Source: DYRB01 sp963802205
GTDB lineage: Bacteria > Pseudomonadota > Gammaproteobacteria > Chromatiales > Chromatiaceae
Direction of reading: 5' to 3'
NCBI GenBank assembly: GCA_963802205.1
Contig: CAWDHW010000007.1
Span: 1 to 64,000, forward strand
Length of the DNA: 64,000 nt
Position numbers and translations under genes: made by a program. The notes below the pieces were generated by a model. It worked only from the letters and a program-made list of their open reading frames with translations, searched no databases and was not told the DNA's origin. Shown here piece by piece: positions 9,843 to 18,512 of the stretch. Within the stretch, counting starts at the first letter, position 1, and each line of letters starts with the position of its first letter.

Positions 9843-9930
9843 GCAAATCCGTAACCGTTCGCCCCATTTGCGGGGGGAGGTCTGGGAAGATGTGATGTAA
9901 CCCCCTGAAGCCCCAACCCCTCAGCCCCGC

Positions 9931-9955
9931 CCCCTCTCCCCTCGGGGGAGAGGGG
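9931..9955. repeat. CT-rich hairpin repeat
   Basis: A perfect 10-base stem, cccctctccc paired with gggagagggg across a 5-base loop. It sits in the arcA to 10021 gap inside a C-rich tract. It resembles the element between arcD and arcA and common dispersed repeats of this composition. Confidence 0.55.
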
Positions 9956-10020
9956 AGTGAATGGTTACGCAGGTCCGGCCTAGCCGGTTCATTTCCAACT
10001 CATCCATGAGGTCCATTCCA

Positions 10021-10398
10021 ATGGCCAATTTCTGGGACTTTGTCTATCTGATCGGATCGACCTTTCTGTTCGTTGCCTATCTGATGATCCTTTTCCATGT
10101 GATCGTCGACCTGTTTCGCGACCCCGAACTCGCCGGGGGCTATAAGGTCCTGTGGCTGATCGGGCTGGTGTTCCTGCCGTTCTTATCGGCACTGGGCTAC
10201 GTCCTGGTGCGCGGAGAAGGCATGGCGCAGCGGCAGCGGGCGGCCCTGGAGCGTGCCAAGTCGGATACCGATGCCTACATCCGGCAAGTGGCTGGGAAGT
10301 CCCCTGCCGAGCAGATCGCGGACGCCAAGGCACTGCTCGAAGCCGGCACCATCAGCCAGGGGGAGTTCGACAGGCTCAAGGAAAAGGCGCTGGCCTAG
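10021..10398 (+). CDS. PLDc_N / SHOCT small membrane protein
   Basis: A 125-residue inner-membrane protein. Two helices (about residues 8-30 and 41-62, 'VLWLIGLVFLPFLSALGYVLVRG') match the PLDc_N domain. The C-terminal 30 residues, with 'IADAKALLEAGTISQGEFDRLKEKAL', form a SHOCT (short C-terminal) domain, thought to mediate oligomerisation. Function is not known for this arrangement. I chose the start at 10021 because 'MANFWDFVYLIGSTF' leads directly into the first helix; an upstream start at 9961 would read through repeat sequence. Confidence 0.75.
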   Translation: MANFWDFVYLIGSTFLFVAYLMILFHVIVDLFRDPELAGGYKVLWLIGLVFLPFLSALGYVLVRGEGMAQRQRAALERAKSDTDAYIRQVAGKSPAEQIADAKALLEAGTISQGEFDRLKEKALA

Positions 10399-10470
10399 CC
10401 ACGCAACCTGCGTCGGCCACCCAGGCCACGCCCTACACCGGGCGCAAGATCGACAGTAAGGGGCGAGGAG

Positions 10471-11661
10471 ATGAGCCACATGGGCGTAGATCAAGATGGG
10501 GCTGTCGGGGCCTGGGTATCGGCGTTTCTTGTGGGCGGCTCGCTGATGCTGACGCCCATGCCGAACGGCGCCGCCCACGCCGCCGAGGCGCCGCCGGCCC
10601 CCCGGTCAGGCGAGGCAGACGCGGACCCGGTCGCCACCCACCTCGAACGCGGCCAGGACTATCTGGCCAAGGGCGAGTACGCCCGTGCTGTGCTCGAATT
10701 CGAGCAGGTGTTGCGCTTCGACAACCTGCCGCCCGATCTCCATGAACAGGCGGAGATCTACGCGAAGGCTGCGCGGGATTACCAGGCCGGTCGGCGCCTG
10801 TCCGGTTTCGGCTATGCGGAGACCGGGGGCGGCTATTACCGCGAAAACGTCACCCGGTCCACCAATGCCGCGGGCGGCGAACCCGCCCGCGACTGGTTCT
10901 GGAAGGCCAGAGTGGGTGGCGGATTGAGCTACATCCCCAACGACGACGTCTCGGTGGAAGGTGGCCTGGACTATCGATTCCGGTATTACGACGACCCAGA
11001 TCGGCGGGACGACTCCGATCTGCGCTGGAACGCCAGGGTGACCCAGTCGCTCCCCAATGGCAGTCAGGCCATCGGCGTGCGTGGCCGGGCGAGCTACCGG
11101 GGCCAACCGGGTTATCGACACGACTATGGGATCTTCGTCAATCGGGCCTTCGACCTCAATGAGGACAATCGGATCAGCCTGGAGGCGGAGCTGCGCACGC
11201 GCCAGTACCCGTCCGACCTGCCCGGACGCAGTCGGGACATCGGCGAGGTCTGGGCAAGCTGGACCCGATCCTTCCTGGACGGGCGGGCATCGCTGACGCT
11301 CACCCTGAACGGCGGTCAGGAATGGGCCACGGATGACCGGCCCGCAGGTGACAACAGCTTCTTCGGCCTGGGGTTCGACTGGGGTATGGACTTCACCCCC
11401 AAGACCGGGATGTTCCTCTTCGGGCTCTGGCAACACGACGCCTACGACGCGGATCTCTACGCCCTGGATGAGACGGACCTACCCGTCGATGCCTACACCC
11501 GCAGCGACGACATCTACGAGCTGGGCGGCGGTTTGACCTACGCCTTTGCCCCCGGTTGGTCCCTACGCCCCGAGGTCTTGTATCTGCGCGACGAGAGCAA
11601 TTCCCTGTGGGGCAACTACAGCTCCACCGAGGTCTGGCTCATGGTACGCAAGTCCTTCTAG
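10471..11661 (+). CDS. Outer-membrane protein with N-terminal TPR and C-terminal beta-barrel
   Basis: A 396-residue exported protein. After a signal-like N-terminus ending near 'NGAAHAAEA' there is a single TPR-like unit ('HLERGQDYLAKGEYARAVLEFEQVLRFD', about residues 52-80). From about residue 130 follow alternating amphipathic strands ending in a terminal Phe ('STEVWLMVRKSF'), the usual mark of an outer-membrane barrel. The layout recalls TPR-plus-barrel proteins such as surface-lipoprotein assembly modifiers, but I cannot assign it to them. The TAG stop lies inside the left end of the five-hairpin repeat that follows. Confidence 0.65.
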   Translation: MSHMGVDQDGAVGAWVSAFLVGGSLMLTPMPNGAAHAAEAPPAPRSGEADADPVATHLERGQDYLAKGEYARAVLEFEQVLRFDNLPPDLHEQAEIYAKAARDYQAGRRLSGFGYAETGGGYYRENVTRSTNAAGGEPARDWFWKARVGGGLSYIPNDDVSVEGGLDYRFRYYDDPDRRDDSDLRWNARVTQSLPNGSQAIGVRGRASYRGQPGYRHDYGIFVNRAFDLNEDNRISLEAELRTRQYPSDLPGRSRDIGEVWASWTRSFLDGRASLTLTLNGGQEWATDDRPAGDNSFFGLGFDWGMDFTPKTGMFLFGLWQHDAYDADLYALDETDLPVDAYTRSDDIYELGGGLTYAFAPGWSLRPEVLYLRDESNSLWGNYSSTEVWLMVRKSF

Positions 11662-11819
11662 GAGAAACGCTGAAGTATTCAGCGTTTCCCGTCTGGGCCA
11701 GGGATGGCCCAGCATTTTCAAGCGCCTAAGCGCTTGAAAATGGAGCACTTCGCGAGTCGCGCCTCGCGAAGTGCGAGCTGATTAAATGCCAGGATGGCAT
11801 TTAATCAGCGTCTCCCTAG
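11658..11819. repeat. Five-hairpin structured repeat, copy A
   Basis: A 162-base element bounded by CTAG at both ends, with inverted terminal sequences (ctagg..gaaacgctga at the left, tcagcgtctccctag at the right). Five consecutive hairpins fill it: 11664-11688 (10 bp), 11693-11712 (7 bp, loop agggat), 11713-11742 (12 bp), 11745-11774 (12 bp, loop tcgcgc) and 11777-11809 (14 bp, loop aggat). A second copy lies at 50082-50239; its stems have different sequences that still pair, while the loops are kept. The element lies between the outer-membrane protein gene and the YfcC gene. Confidence 0.85.
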
Positions 11820-11841
11820 GCAACTGCCCATCCGAGGGGAT

Positions 11842-13409
11842 TATGTCCGAACCGACAGACAGTGCACCGTCCCAACCGCGCAGCCGGCGGTTCGAGTTTC
11901 CCAGTGCGGTGACCACCCTGGCCATCATCACTGTCCTGGTCTGGGTCGCCGCCCTGTTCATTCCGGCCGGGCAATACACCAGCGATGGGGACGGCTCCCC
12001 CATACCCGGCACCTATCAGCGCATCGAGTCGCCCCTGACCTTCGGCGAGCGGGTGGAGCAGCTCCTCCTGGCCCCGGTCAACGGCATCTACGGCCTGCTC
12101 AGCCCCGAGCGTGGCATCGTGGATACCCAGACCGTCGGGCGGCTCTTCGGGCAGATCGGCGTCATCGTCTTCATCATGTCCATCGGGGCCTTCATCTCCA
12201 TCAGCTTCGCCACCCGCAGCCTGGAGGTCGCCGTCGCCGCGCTGGCCCACCGCCTGCGCCGCCGTGGCTGGCTGCTCATCACCGCCGTCATGGTGCTGTT
12301 CTCGCTGCTGGGCTCCACTATGGGCTTCTCGGTGGAGACCCTGGGCTTTTACGCCCTGTTCCTGCCGCTGATGACAGCCCTGGGCTACGACCGTCTGACG
12401 ACTGCGGCTATGATTATCATTGGGGCCACTATCGGGATCATGGGGGCCACGGTGAATCCCTTCTCCATTGGCGTGGCCACCGGCGAGGCCGGGGTCGGGA
12501 TCGGCGACGGCATCCTGTTGCGACTGGGGCTCTGGGTGGTGCTCACCGCGATGGCGGTGGCCTGGGTCCTGCGCTACGCCGCTCGGGTGCGCGAGGACCC
12601 CGGGGCCTCCCTGGTGGGTCCGGACCCGGACGACCCGGCCGGCGCGGGCCCGGCCGGCGCGCAGCACGCCGCCGATGCGACCCTCACCCGGACCCAGCAA
12701 TGGGTCCTGGTCATCACGGCGGCTGGCCTTCGGGCTCATGATCTTCTCGGTGATCCCCTGGGCGAGCCTCATCGGCGGCACCACCGGGCCGGCCGATGAC
12801 AGCCTCACCCACCTGGTCGCCGGAGTCGAGCCCTTTTGGTTCGAGTTGGATTGGTGGTTCCCGCAACTGGCGATGCTGTTCCTGCTCGCCTCGGTGCTGG
12901 TGGGCCTCGTAGCACGCATGGGCGAGGCCGAGATGGTTCGTCTGATCGCCACCGGGGCCGCGGATATGATGAAGCCCGCCATGGTCATGCTCCTGGCGGG
13001 CGGGGTGTCGGTCATTATGACCAACACCCAAACCCTGGGGACCATACTCCACGCCATGGAACAGCTCATCACAGGGGCCTCGGCGGCGGCCTTTGCGGTA
13101 GGGACCCTGCTGGTGAACATCCCGCTGGCCTTCCTGATCCCTTCAAGCTCCGGCCACGCCACCCTGGCGATGCCGCTGCTCACGCCCCTGGCCGACTTCG
13201 CCGGGGTGAGCCGCCCCACCACCATCACCGCCTGGGCACTGGCCCATGGCCTGACGCTATTGGCCTCCCCGACCAATGTCGTCGTAGTGGGCGGCCTGGC
13301 CATAGCCCGGGTCGGTTATGACCGCTATCTGCGCTTCGTCTGGCCACTCCTGATTGCGCTCTTCGCGGTGGCCGCAGGGAGCGTCGCCGTCGTCGCAACG
13401 CTGGCATAA
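11842..13409 (+). CDS. YfcC-family permease (one frame break)
   Basis: An inner-membrane transporter of the YfcC/DcuC-like group, whose members are linked to basic amino acid exchange or C4-dicarboxylates. About twelve helices are visible. Signature stretches include 'GATIGIMGATVNPFSIGVA' and 'IPSSSGHATLAMPLLTPLAD' with 'TLLASPTNVVVVGGLAIA' near the C-terminus. The frame breaks near 12721 (an extra g in 'atcacggcggctggcc'), after which 'LAFGLMIFSVIPWASLIGG' continues. The start at 11842 ('MSEPTDSAPSQ') lies 22 bases after the repeat. Its proximity to arcDA may hint at arginine/ornithine exchange; that is inference. Confidence 0.83.
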
Positions 13410-13508
13410 GGCCCTCCCCAATCGGCCTGCGGGGCGCAGCGAGCGGCAGATCTGGGGCCTGGCCGGCTGGCCCCCAGGCAGCATCTAAAGAGGTCGTCGA
13501 AAACAATC

Positions 13509-14504
13509 ATGTCTGTATTTCTCGATGTCTCGCATGTGACCACCTACCGCTACGCGCAGCCGGTCGAGTTCGGACTGCACAAGGCCATGTTCCGCCCCCG
13601 GGCGGCCCACGATCTGCGCGTGCTGCGCAGCAGCCTCAGCCTCTCGCCGCTGGCGCGGCAGCATTGGGTCCACGACGTCTTCTCCAACTCGGTTGCGGTG
13701 GTGGAGCCCCTGGAGCCGGCCACGGAACTGTGCTTCGACGCCCGTTTCACCGTCGAGCACTTCGGCGTGCGCAACCTTGAATTGCCGGTGGACCCGGAGG
13801 CCCGGGACTACCCCTTCACCTACAGCGACTCGGACCGGATCGACCTGGCGCCCTTTCTGAACCTCCAGTACCCGGACGACGCAGCGGCGGTCAGCGACTG
13901 GGTGCGCCAGTTCATGCCCGCCCGTGGGGTTATCCAGTCCCGCGACCTGCTGCTCAACATCGCCGAGGGCATCCGCGCCGACCTCGCCTATTCCGCCCGC
14001 GAGGCGATGGGCACCCAGAGGCCCGCCGAGACCCTCTCGCTCAAGACAGGCACCTGCCGCGACTATGCGCTCCTGATGATCGAGGCCGCCCGCGGGCTGG
14101 GGCTGGCCGCACGCTTCGTCTCCGGCTATCTCTACGACCCATCCCTGGACGGACCCGGGCCCACGCCTACGGCACTGGGCACCAACCTGCCACAAGGGGT
14201 GCGACAGGCCGAGAGCTTCGACGCGGGCGTCGCGGTCCAGGGGGCCGGCGCCACCCATGCCTGGCTCCATGTCTATCTGCCCGGGGCCGGCTGGGTCCCT
14301 TTCGATCCCACCAATACGATTTATGGCGGGACCGACCTCATCCGGGTGGCCTATACCCGCACCCCGGAGCAAGCCGCCCCCATCTCAGGAAGCTGGACCG
14401 GTCCCGGCGACGCCTTTCTCGGCATGACGGTCCAGGTGAGCGTGAACCGGATCGACGCCGATGTGGCCCTGTCCTCGGAAGCGGAGCCCCTTGGCGAGCC
14501 CTGA
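13509..14504 (+). CDS. Transglutaminase-like cysteine protease family protein
   Basis: A 331-residue cytoplasmic protein with an N-terminal bacterial transglutaminase-associated domain ('VSHVTTYRYAQPVEFGLHKAM', by position residues 8-28) and a transglutaminase/protease core. The catalytic triad is in place: Cys in 'LKTGTCRDYALLM', His in 'ATHAWLHVYLPG' and Asp in 'VPFDPTNTI'. Such proteins are common in proteobacteria; most likely it is a protease or amidase, and the substrate is unknown. The frame is intact, no signal peptide is seen, and it stands alone between yfcC and the CDF transporter. Confidence 0.87.
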   Translation: MSVFLDVSHVTTYRYAQPVEFGLHKAMFRPRAAHDLRVLRSSLSLSPLARQHWVHDVFSNSVAVVEPLEPATELCFDARFTVEHFGVRNLELPVDPEARDYPFTYSDSDRIDLAPFLNLQYPDDAAAVSDWVRQFMPARGVIQSRDLLLNIAEGIRADLAYSAREAMGTQRPAETLSLKTGTCRDYALLMIEAARGLGLAARFVSGYLYDPSLDGPGPTPTALGTNLPQGVRQAESFDAGVAVQGAGATHAWLHVYLPGAGWVPFDPTNTIYGGTDLIRVAYTRTPEQAAPISGSWTGPGDAFLGMTVQVSVNRIDADVALSSEAEPLGEP

Positions 14505-14620
14505 GCACAGGCCAGGGGCCATCGCGCCCCGCGCTGTATGTCCAAGGATCACCGGACGCCCGGCCGTTGCCAGCCGTCCGATGGCCCTACAGCTTGATCT
14601 TAGTCCCGGAGCCCCTCCAC

Positions 14621-15598
14621 ATGAGCAAAGAAGGCCGAGATCAGACCGCTGGACAAGCATCCACGGTCTCTGAGCCCCTATCCCGGGCGGCGGCCAATCG
14701 GCTCGAACAGCGTACCTTGCGGCTCTCCATCTACGGGGTCCTGGTCCTGGCGGTGGGCAGCATCGCCTGGGGCCTCTACATCGAATCGGATGTGGTCATC
14801 CTCAACGGCATCTTCTCCTTCTTCAGCCTGATCGGCGGGGGCCTGAGCCTGCTGGCTGCCCGTCTGGTGGTCATGCCGGAGGACCGCCGCTTCCCCTACG
14901 GCTATTCGCACCTGGAGCCCCTGGTCCATAGCGTCAACGGGCTCCTGGTGCTGATCATGTGCGTCTACGCCTTCATCAATGGGGTCGAGGGGATTCGCCA
15001 GGGGGGCAATGCAGTGGACGCCGGCGGGGTCATGGGCTTCGCCGTGGTCACCGGTCTCTTCTGCCTGGCCCTGGGGCTCTACGAGCTGGCGGTGGCCCGC
15101 CGGGTCAACTCCCTGCTCATCAAGAACGACGGCAAGACCTGGCTCATGGACGCCCTCTTCAGCCTGGTGACCTTTCTCGGCTTCGCCGTGCTGCCCTTCC
15201 TGGACGAGCCCTATCGCCACATTTGGGCCCGCTACGCCGACCCGACCATGGTCTCGGTCCTGGCCCTGCTCCTGCTGCCCGTCCCCCTGGGTATCCTGAA
15301 CAGCAGCCTGCGGGAGGTCCTGGTCATGGCCAATGCGGACGACGCCCTGATCCTGCGGGTCGAGGCGGTCCTGGCGCAGGTCAAGACCGAGCACGATGTG
15401 GTGCGCACCGTGCATCATATCGCCCGCTCCGGGCGAACCGTCTTTGTCGAGATCGATCTGGTGGTCGGGCCCGCCTTCGCCCTCCAGACCGTGGCGGCGC
15501 AGGACCGTCTGCGCCGACGCATCTGGGACGCCGTGGGCCTGCCCCTGGAACAGGCGTGGCTGTCCATTTCCCTGACCGAGGACCCGCGGTGGGTCTGA
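14621..15598 (+). CDS. Cation diffusion facilitator (CDF) family transporter, atypical metal site
   Basis: A six-helix CDF-type protein with a cytoplasmic C-terminal domain of about 90 residues ('EAVLAQVKTEHDVVRTVHHI'). The conserved 'RRFPYGYSHLEPLV' between helices 2 and 3 supports the family. If aligned by eye with E. coli FieF, the two helix-2 Asp residues that bind metal become Asn and Ser ('VVILNGIFSFFSLIGG'), and in helix 5 the His is missing while one Asp remains ('GKTWLMDALFS'). This may be a CDF protein with altered metal choice. I chose the start at 14621, with 'ggag' a short distance upstream. Confidence 0.8.
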   Translation: MSKEGRDQTAGQASTVSEPLSRAAANRLEQRTLRLSIYGVLVLAVGSIAWGLYIESDVVILNGIFSFFSLIGGGLSLLAARLVVMPEDRRFPYGYSHLEPLVHSVNGLLVLIMCVYAFINGVEGIRQGGNAVDAGGVMGFAVVTGLFCLALGLYELAVARRVNSLLIKNDGKTWLMDALFSLVTFLGFAVLPFLDEPYRHIWARYADPTMVSVLALLLLPVPLGILNSSLREVLVMANADDALILRVEAVLAQVKTEHDVVRTVHHIARSGRTVFVEIDLVVGPAFALQTVAAQDRLRRRIWDAVGLPLEQAWLSISLTEDPRWV

Positions 15599-15619
15599 GA
15601 ACGCAACCCGAGACCAGAC

Positions 15620-17449
15620 ATGAACCCTGACCTGGCCATCGTCCTGGCCCTGCTCGCCGTGGCCATCCTCATGTTCGCCTTCAACCGGCCGCGGGCGGAT
15701 GCGGTGGCCCTGATCGCGATGGTGGCCCTGCCCTTCACCGGGACCGTCACCGTAACCGAGGCCATCGCGGGGTTCAGCAACGCCAACGTGGTCCTGATCG
15801 GGGCCATGTTCGTCATCGGCGAGGCCCTGGCCCGCACCGGGGTCGCGCAGAAGATCGGCGACGCTCTGGCCCGCCGCGGGGGCGCCAGCCCTTGGCGCTT
15901 GCTGACGCTGTTGATGCTCGCGGTCGGGCTCCTGGGCTCGGTCATGAGCTCCACCGGCGTGGTGGCCATCTTCATCCCGGTGGTGCTGCGCATCGCCAGC
16001 CGGACCGGGCTGCCAGCGGCCCAGCTCCTGATGCCCATGGCCTATGCGGCACTGATCAGCGGAACCCTGACCCTGGTCGCCACCTCGTCCAACCTGGTGA
16101 TCAACTACGAGCTGGTGCGCTCCGGGGTGGCCGGTTTCGCCTTCTTCGACTTCGCCCCCTTCGGGGTGCCGATCCTGGTCGTTGGCACCCTCTATATGCT
16201 GGTGACGCGGCGTTGGCTGACCCAACAGACCCCAGAGGCCGGGACCAGTCGGCGCCCGCGGTTGCTGACCTGGGTGGAGCGTTACCGCCTCGCGGATCGC
16301 GAGTTCCGGGTGCGGGTGCGGAGTCAATCCCCGCTGCTGGGCCAGACCCTGGGGGAGATGGGCATGCCGGCGAAGACCGGGGTGCGCGTCCTCCTCGTCC
16401 AGCGCGGTCGCGGGCGCAGCCGGCGCTACTTGGCCCGGTCCGACGACCTGCAACTGGAGCCCGGGGACATCCTGCTCCTGGACGTGGACAGCGCCCAGGC
16501 CGACCCGCTGGCCCTGGCGGAACGCTACGGGGTGGACCTGCTGCCCCGCTCCGGTGGCTATTTCCTCGACCGCACCAAGCAGGTGGGCATGGCGGAGGTC
16601 ATGGTCCCCTACACCTCCCGCCTGCTGGACATGACGGTGGCGCAGGCCGAGGGGCTCGCGGACTCCGATCTGACGGTGGTGGGGCTGCGCCGCCGGCGCG
16701 ACGCCCTGGGACCCCACGGGCTGCGCGACAAGGTCCTCAAGCCCGGCGATACCCTGCTGGTGGCCGGCCCCTGGAAGACCATCCGCCGCCTCAAGGCGGG
16801 GGGTCAGGACCTGGTGATGCTGAACCTGCCGCGGGAGTTCGACGACATACCCCCGGCCGCGAAGCGCGCACCGCTGGCGGTGTTGGCCCTGGGCGTCGTG
16901 GTGGTCCTGATGGCCACCGGCTGGGTCCCCAACGTCCAGGCGGCCCTGATCGGCTGCCTGCTGATGGGGCTGTTCGGCTGCATCGACCTGGATCAGGGCT
17001 ACCGCGCCATCCAGTGGAAGGGCCTCATCATGATCGTCGGCATGTTGCCCTTCGCCCTCGCCCTGGATCGGACCGGCGGCATCGACCTGGCGGCCCAGGG
17101 GCTCATCGCCCTGGTGGGGGATGCCGGTCCCTATGCCGTACTGGCCCTGCTGTTTGTGGTCACCGTGGTCCTCGGGCTCTTCATCGTCAACACCGCCAAT
17201 GCCGTGCTCCTGATCCCGGTGGCCCTGGCCATGGCGGAGGCCATGAACGCCTCGCCCTACCCCTTCGCCATGATCGTCGCACTGGCGGCATCCAGTGCCT
17301 TCATGACGCCCATCTCACCGGTCAATACCCTGGTGACAACGGCGGGCAACTACAGCTTCGCCGACTTCATCCGTATTGGACTGCCCTTAACCTTAATCGT
17401 CATGGCCGTTAGCGTCGTGCTGGTCCCTTGGTTGTTGCCGCTTCATTGA
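15620..17449 (+). CDS. SLC13-type permease with two RCK_C (TrkA_C) domains
   Basis: A 609-residue anion/sodium symporter of the SLC13 group, inner membrane. Helices occupy residues 1-200 and 405-609. Between them lie two TrkA_C-like domains (about 215-300 and 305-395) with 'LRVGEPG'-type nucleotide-sensing folds not strictly conserved. Family marks are 'MSSTGVVAIFIPVVLRIA', 'LISGTLTLVATSSNLVIN' and 'SAFMTPISPVNTLVTTAGN'. The same layout is seen in proteins annotated as sulfate or dicarboxylate permeases; the substrate is not determined. The frame is intact, and the start lies 21 bases after the CDF gene, suggesting an operon. Confidence 0.85.
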   Translation: MNPDLAIVLALLAVAILMFAFNRPRADAVALIAMVALPFTGTVTVTEAIAGFSNANVVLIGAMFVIGEALARTGVAQKIGDALARRGGASPWRLLTLLMLAVGLLGSVMSSTGVVAIFIPVVLRIASRTGLPAAQLLMPMAYAALISGTLTLVATSSNLVINYELVRSGVAGFAFFDFAPFGVPILVVGTLYMLVTRRWLTQQTPEAGTSRRPRLLTWVERYRLADREFRVRVRSQSPLLGQTLGEMGMPAKTGVRVLLVQRGRGRSRRYLARSDDLQLEPGDILLLDVDSAQADPLALAERYGVDLLPRSGGYFLDRTKQVGMAEVMVPYTSRLLDMTVAQAEGLADSDLTVVGLRRRRDALGPHGLRDKVLKPGDTLLVAGPWKTIRRLKAGGQDLVMLNLPREFDDIPPAAKRAPLAVLALGVVVVLMATGWVPNVQAALIGCLLMGLFGCIDLDQGYRAIQWKGLIMIVGMLPFALALDRTGGIDLAAQGLIALVGDAGPYAVLALLFVVTVVLGLFIVNTANAVLLIPVALAMAEAMNASPYPFAMIVALAASSAFMTPISPVNTLVTTAGNYSFADFIRIGLPLTLIVMAVSVVLVPWLLPLH

Positions 17450-17451
17450 TG

Positions 17452-17612
17452 TCGGAACCACGACCTCGGACTCGGCGCTGGGGAGGTGGGCGCTGGTGTA
17501 GGTGACCACGCCGACGGAGCCGGTCCACAGATCACCGCGGCCCCGGTCGCCGAGGATACTGTGGGTGGGGACGACCGGCTTGGTATCGTCCAGGACGCGC
17601 AGGAAACGCTCC
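17452..17612 (-). pseudogene. Fragment of the lipoprotein hydrolase found at 19797-21301
   Basis: Read on the minus strand, this stretch encodes 'FLRVLDDTKPVVPTHSILGD' and 'YTSAHLPSAESEVVVP', nearly the same as the C-terminal part of the hydrolase at 19797-21301 ('FLRALDDTKPVVPTHTVLGD', 'YTSAHLPIAESELVVP'). It has neither the upstream catalytic Ser region nor the terminal His. It is a broken partial duplicate 2.4 kb from the full gene, with the toxin-antitoxin pair and an envelope lipoprotein gene lying between. Confidence 0.85.
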
Positions 17613-17700
17613 AGCGTCACGTAGCGGCCAAGGCCCGCCGCAGCGGTCAGTCCAACCCATCCATCGGAATGGCATGTCCGGATTGAATCGCCGAGACCTT

Positions 17701-17729
17701 TGTGCTGCAATCAGGAAACTTGCAGCACA
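17701..17729. promoter_or_regulatory. Inverted repeat, probable operator of the toxin-antitoxin pair
   Basis: Perfect 10-base arms (tgtgctgcaa at 17701-17710, ttgcagcaca at 17720-17729) separated by 9 bases, ending 17 bases before the antitoxin start. Phd/YefM antitoxins bind palindromes at this position to repress their own operon. Binding here is inferred from position and symmetry only. Confidence 0.6.
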
Positions 17730-17746
17730 TCGTTGAGGAGCGGCCC

Positions 17747-17974
17747 ATGAAAGAGCTCAATATCCGCGAGATGCGTGCATCCATCGGGACGCTGGAAGAT
17801 CTGGTGAATGACGCCGGCGAGCTGATCGTCAGCCGCAGGGGCCAGCCTATTGCGCGCATCCTGCCCGTTTCGCGGCGGCGTCCGCGACCGGACCACGCGG
17901 ACCTGCGTGCGCGCATGCCGCGCCTGTCCACCCCATCGACGGCCCTGATTCGCGATGAGCGCGATGAGCGCTGA
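17747..17974 (+). CDS. Phd/YefM-type antitoxin
   Basis: A 75-residue antitoxin. 'MKELNIREMRASIGTLEDLV' and 'GELIVSRRGQPIARILPV' give the Phd/YefM DNA-binding fold (a short antiparallel sheet with helix). The remaining C-terminal tail, rich in Arg and Asp, would wrap the toxin. The start at 17747 is preceded by 'ttgaggag' as a ribosome-binding site. It overlaps the toxin gene by 20 bases, so the two are translated together. It probably autoregulates through the palindrome just upstream. Confidence 0.87.
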   Translation: MKELNIREMRASIGTLEDLVNDAGELIVSRRGQPIARILPVSRRRPRPDHADLRARMPRLSTPSTALIRDERDER

Positions 17975-18404
17975 GGGCCGCGCCTACCTGGATACCAGTG
18001 CCGTCGCCAAGTGGTATCTGAACGAGGACGGCTCGGATGCCTTCGTGGCCTATATCGAGGGCCTGGACGTGGCGGTCATCAGCAGCCTGACGCGAACGGA
18101 GATGCGCTCGCTGCTGGCCCGGCGCCGGCGCATGGGTGACCTGGACCCAGCGCTGGAGTCGCTGATCTTTGCCACCTTCCTCGACGACATCGCCGCGGGC
18201 TTCCTATCCCTCTGCCCCACAGACGATATGCGCTTCGACGAGGGGGTGAGCCTCATCGCGCGCTACCCGGAGCACCCTCTGCGCACCCTGGACGCGCTGC
18301 ATCTCGCCGTAGCGCGGCACGAGCAGGTGGACGCAATCGCGACCGCGGACGGCGTGATGGCCAACACCGCGGAGGCCATGGGCTTTGCGGTGGCTCGCTT
18401 CTGA
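17955..18404 (+). CDS. vapC: VapC-type PIN-domain toxin
   Basis: A 149-residue PIN-domain ribonuclease toxin. The acidic metal-binding residues are visible: Asp in 'AYLDTSAVAKWY', Glu in 'SSLTRTEMRSLL', Asp in 'LRTLDALHLAVA' and Asp in 'AIATADGVMANTA'. Family members cut RNA (often initiator tRNA or rRNA) and are held inactive by the partner antitoxin. Translation may begin at 17955 or at the second ATG at 17964. The frame is intact, and length and spacing are typical of a vapBC-like module, here with a Phd-type antitoxin. Confidence 0.88.
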   Translation: MSAMSAEGRAYLDTSAVAKWYLNEDGSDAFVAYIEGLDVAVISSLTRTEMRSLLARRRRMGDLDPALESLIFATFLDDIAAGFLSLCPTDDMRFDEGVSLIARYPEHPLRTLDALHLAVARHEQVDAIATADGVMANTAEAMGFAVARF

Positions 18405-18512
18405 CGAGCTACCGGTTGCTCAATCCCTGCCCTCCTGCGGCACTCCACGTCGGGGTTCCGGCCCACGAGCCGCATTCACAGAATCCGCCGCGTTTAGAAC
18501 GAGGGACACGAC

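Noticed and set aside
11658..11819. CRISPR array
   Set aside because: The element is a series of different hairpins rather than identical repeats with spacers, and no cas genes are present.
14678..16717. Long open frame antisense to the CDF and SLC13 genes
   Set aside because: Low-complexity Gln/His/Gly-rich translation, shadow of well-identified genes on the other strand.
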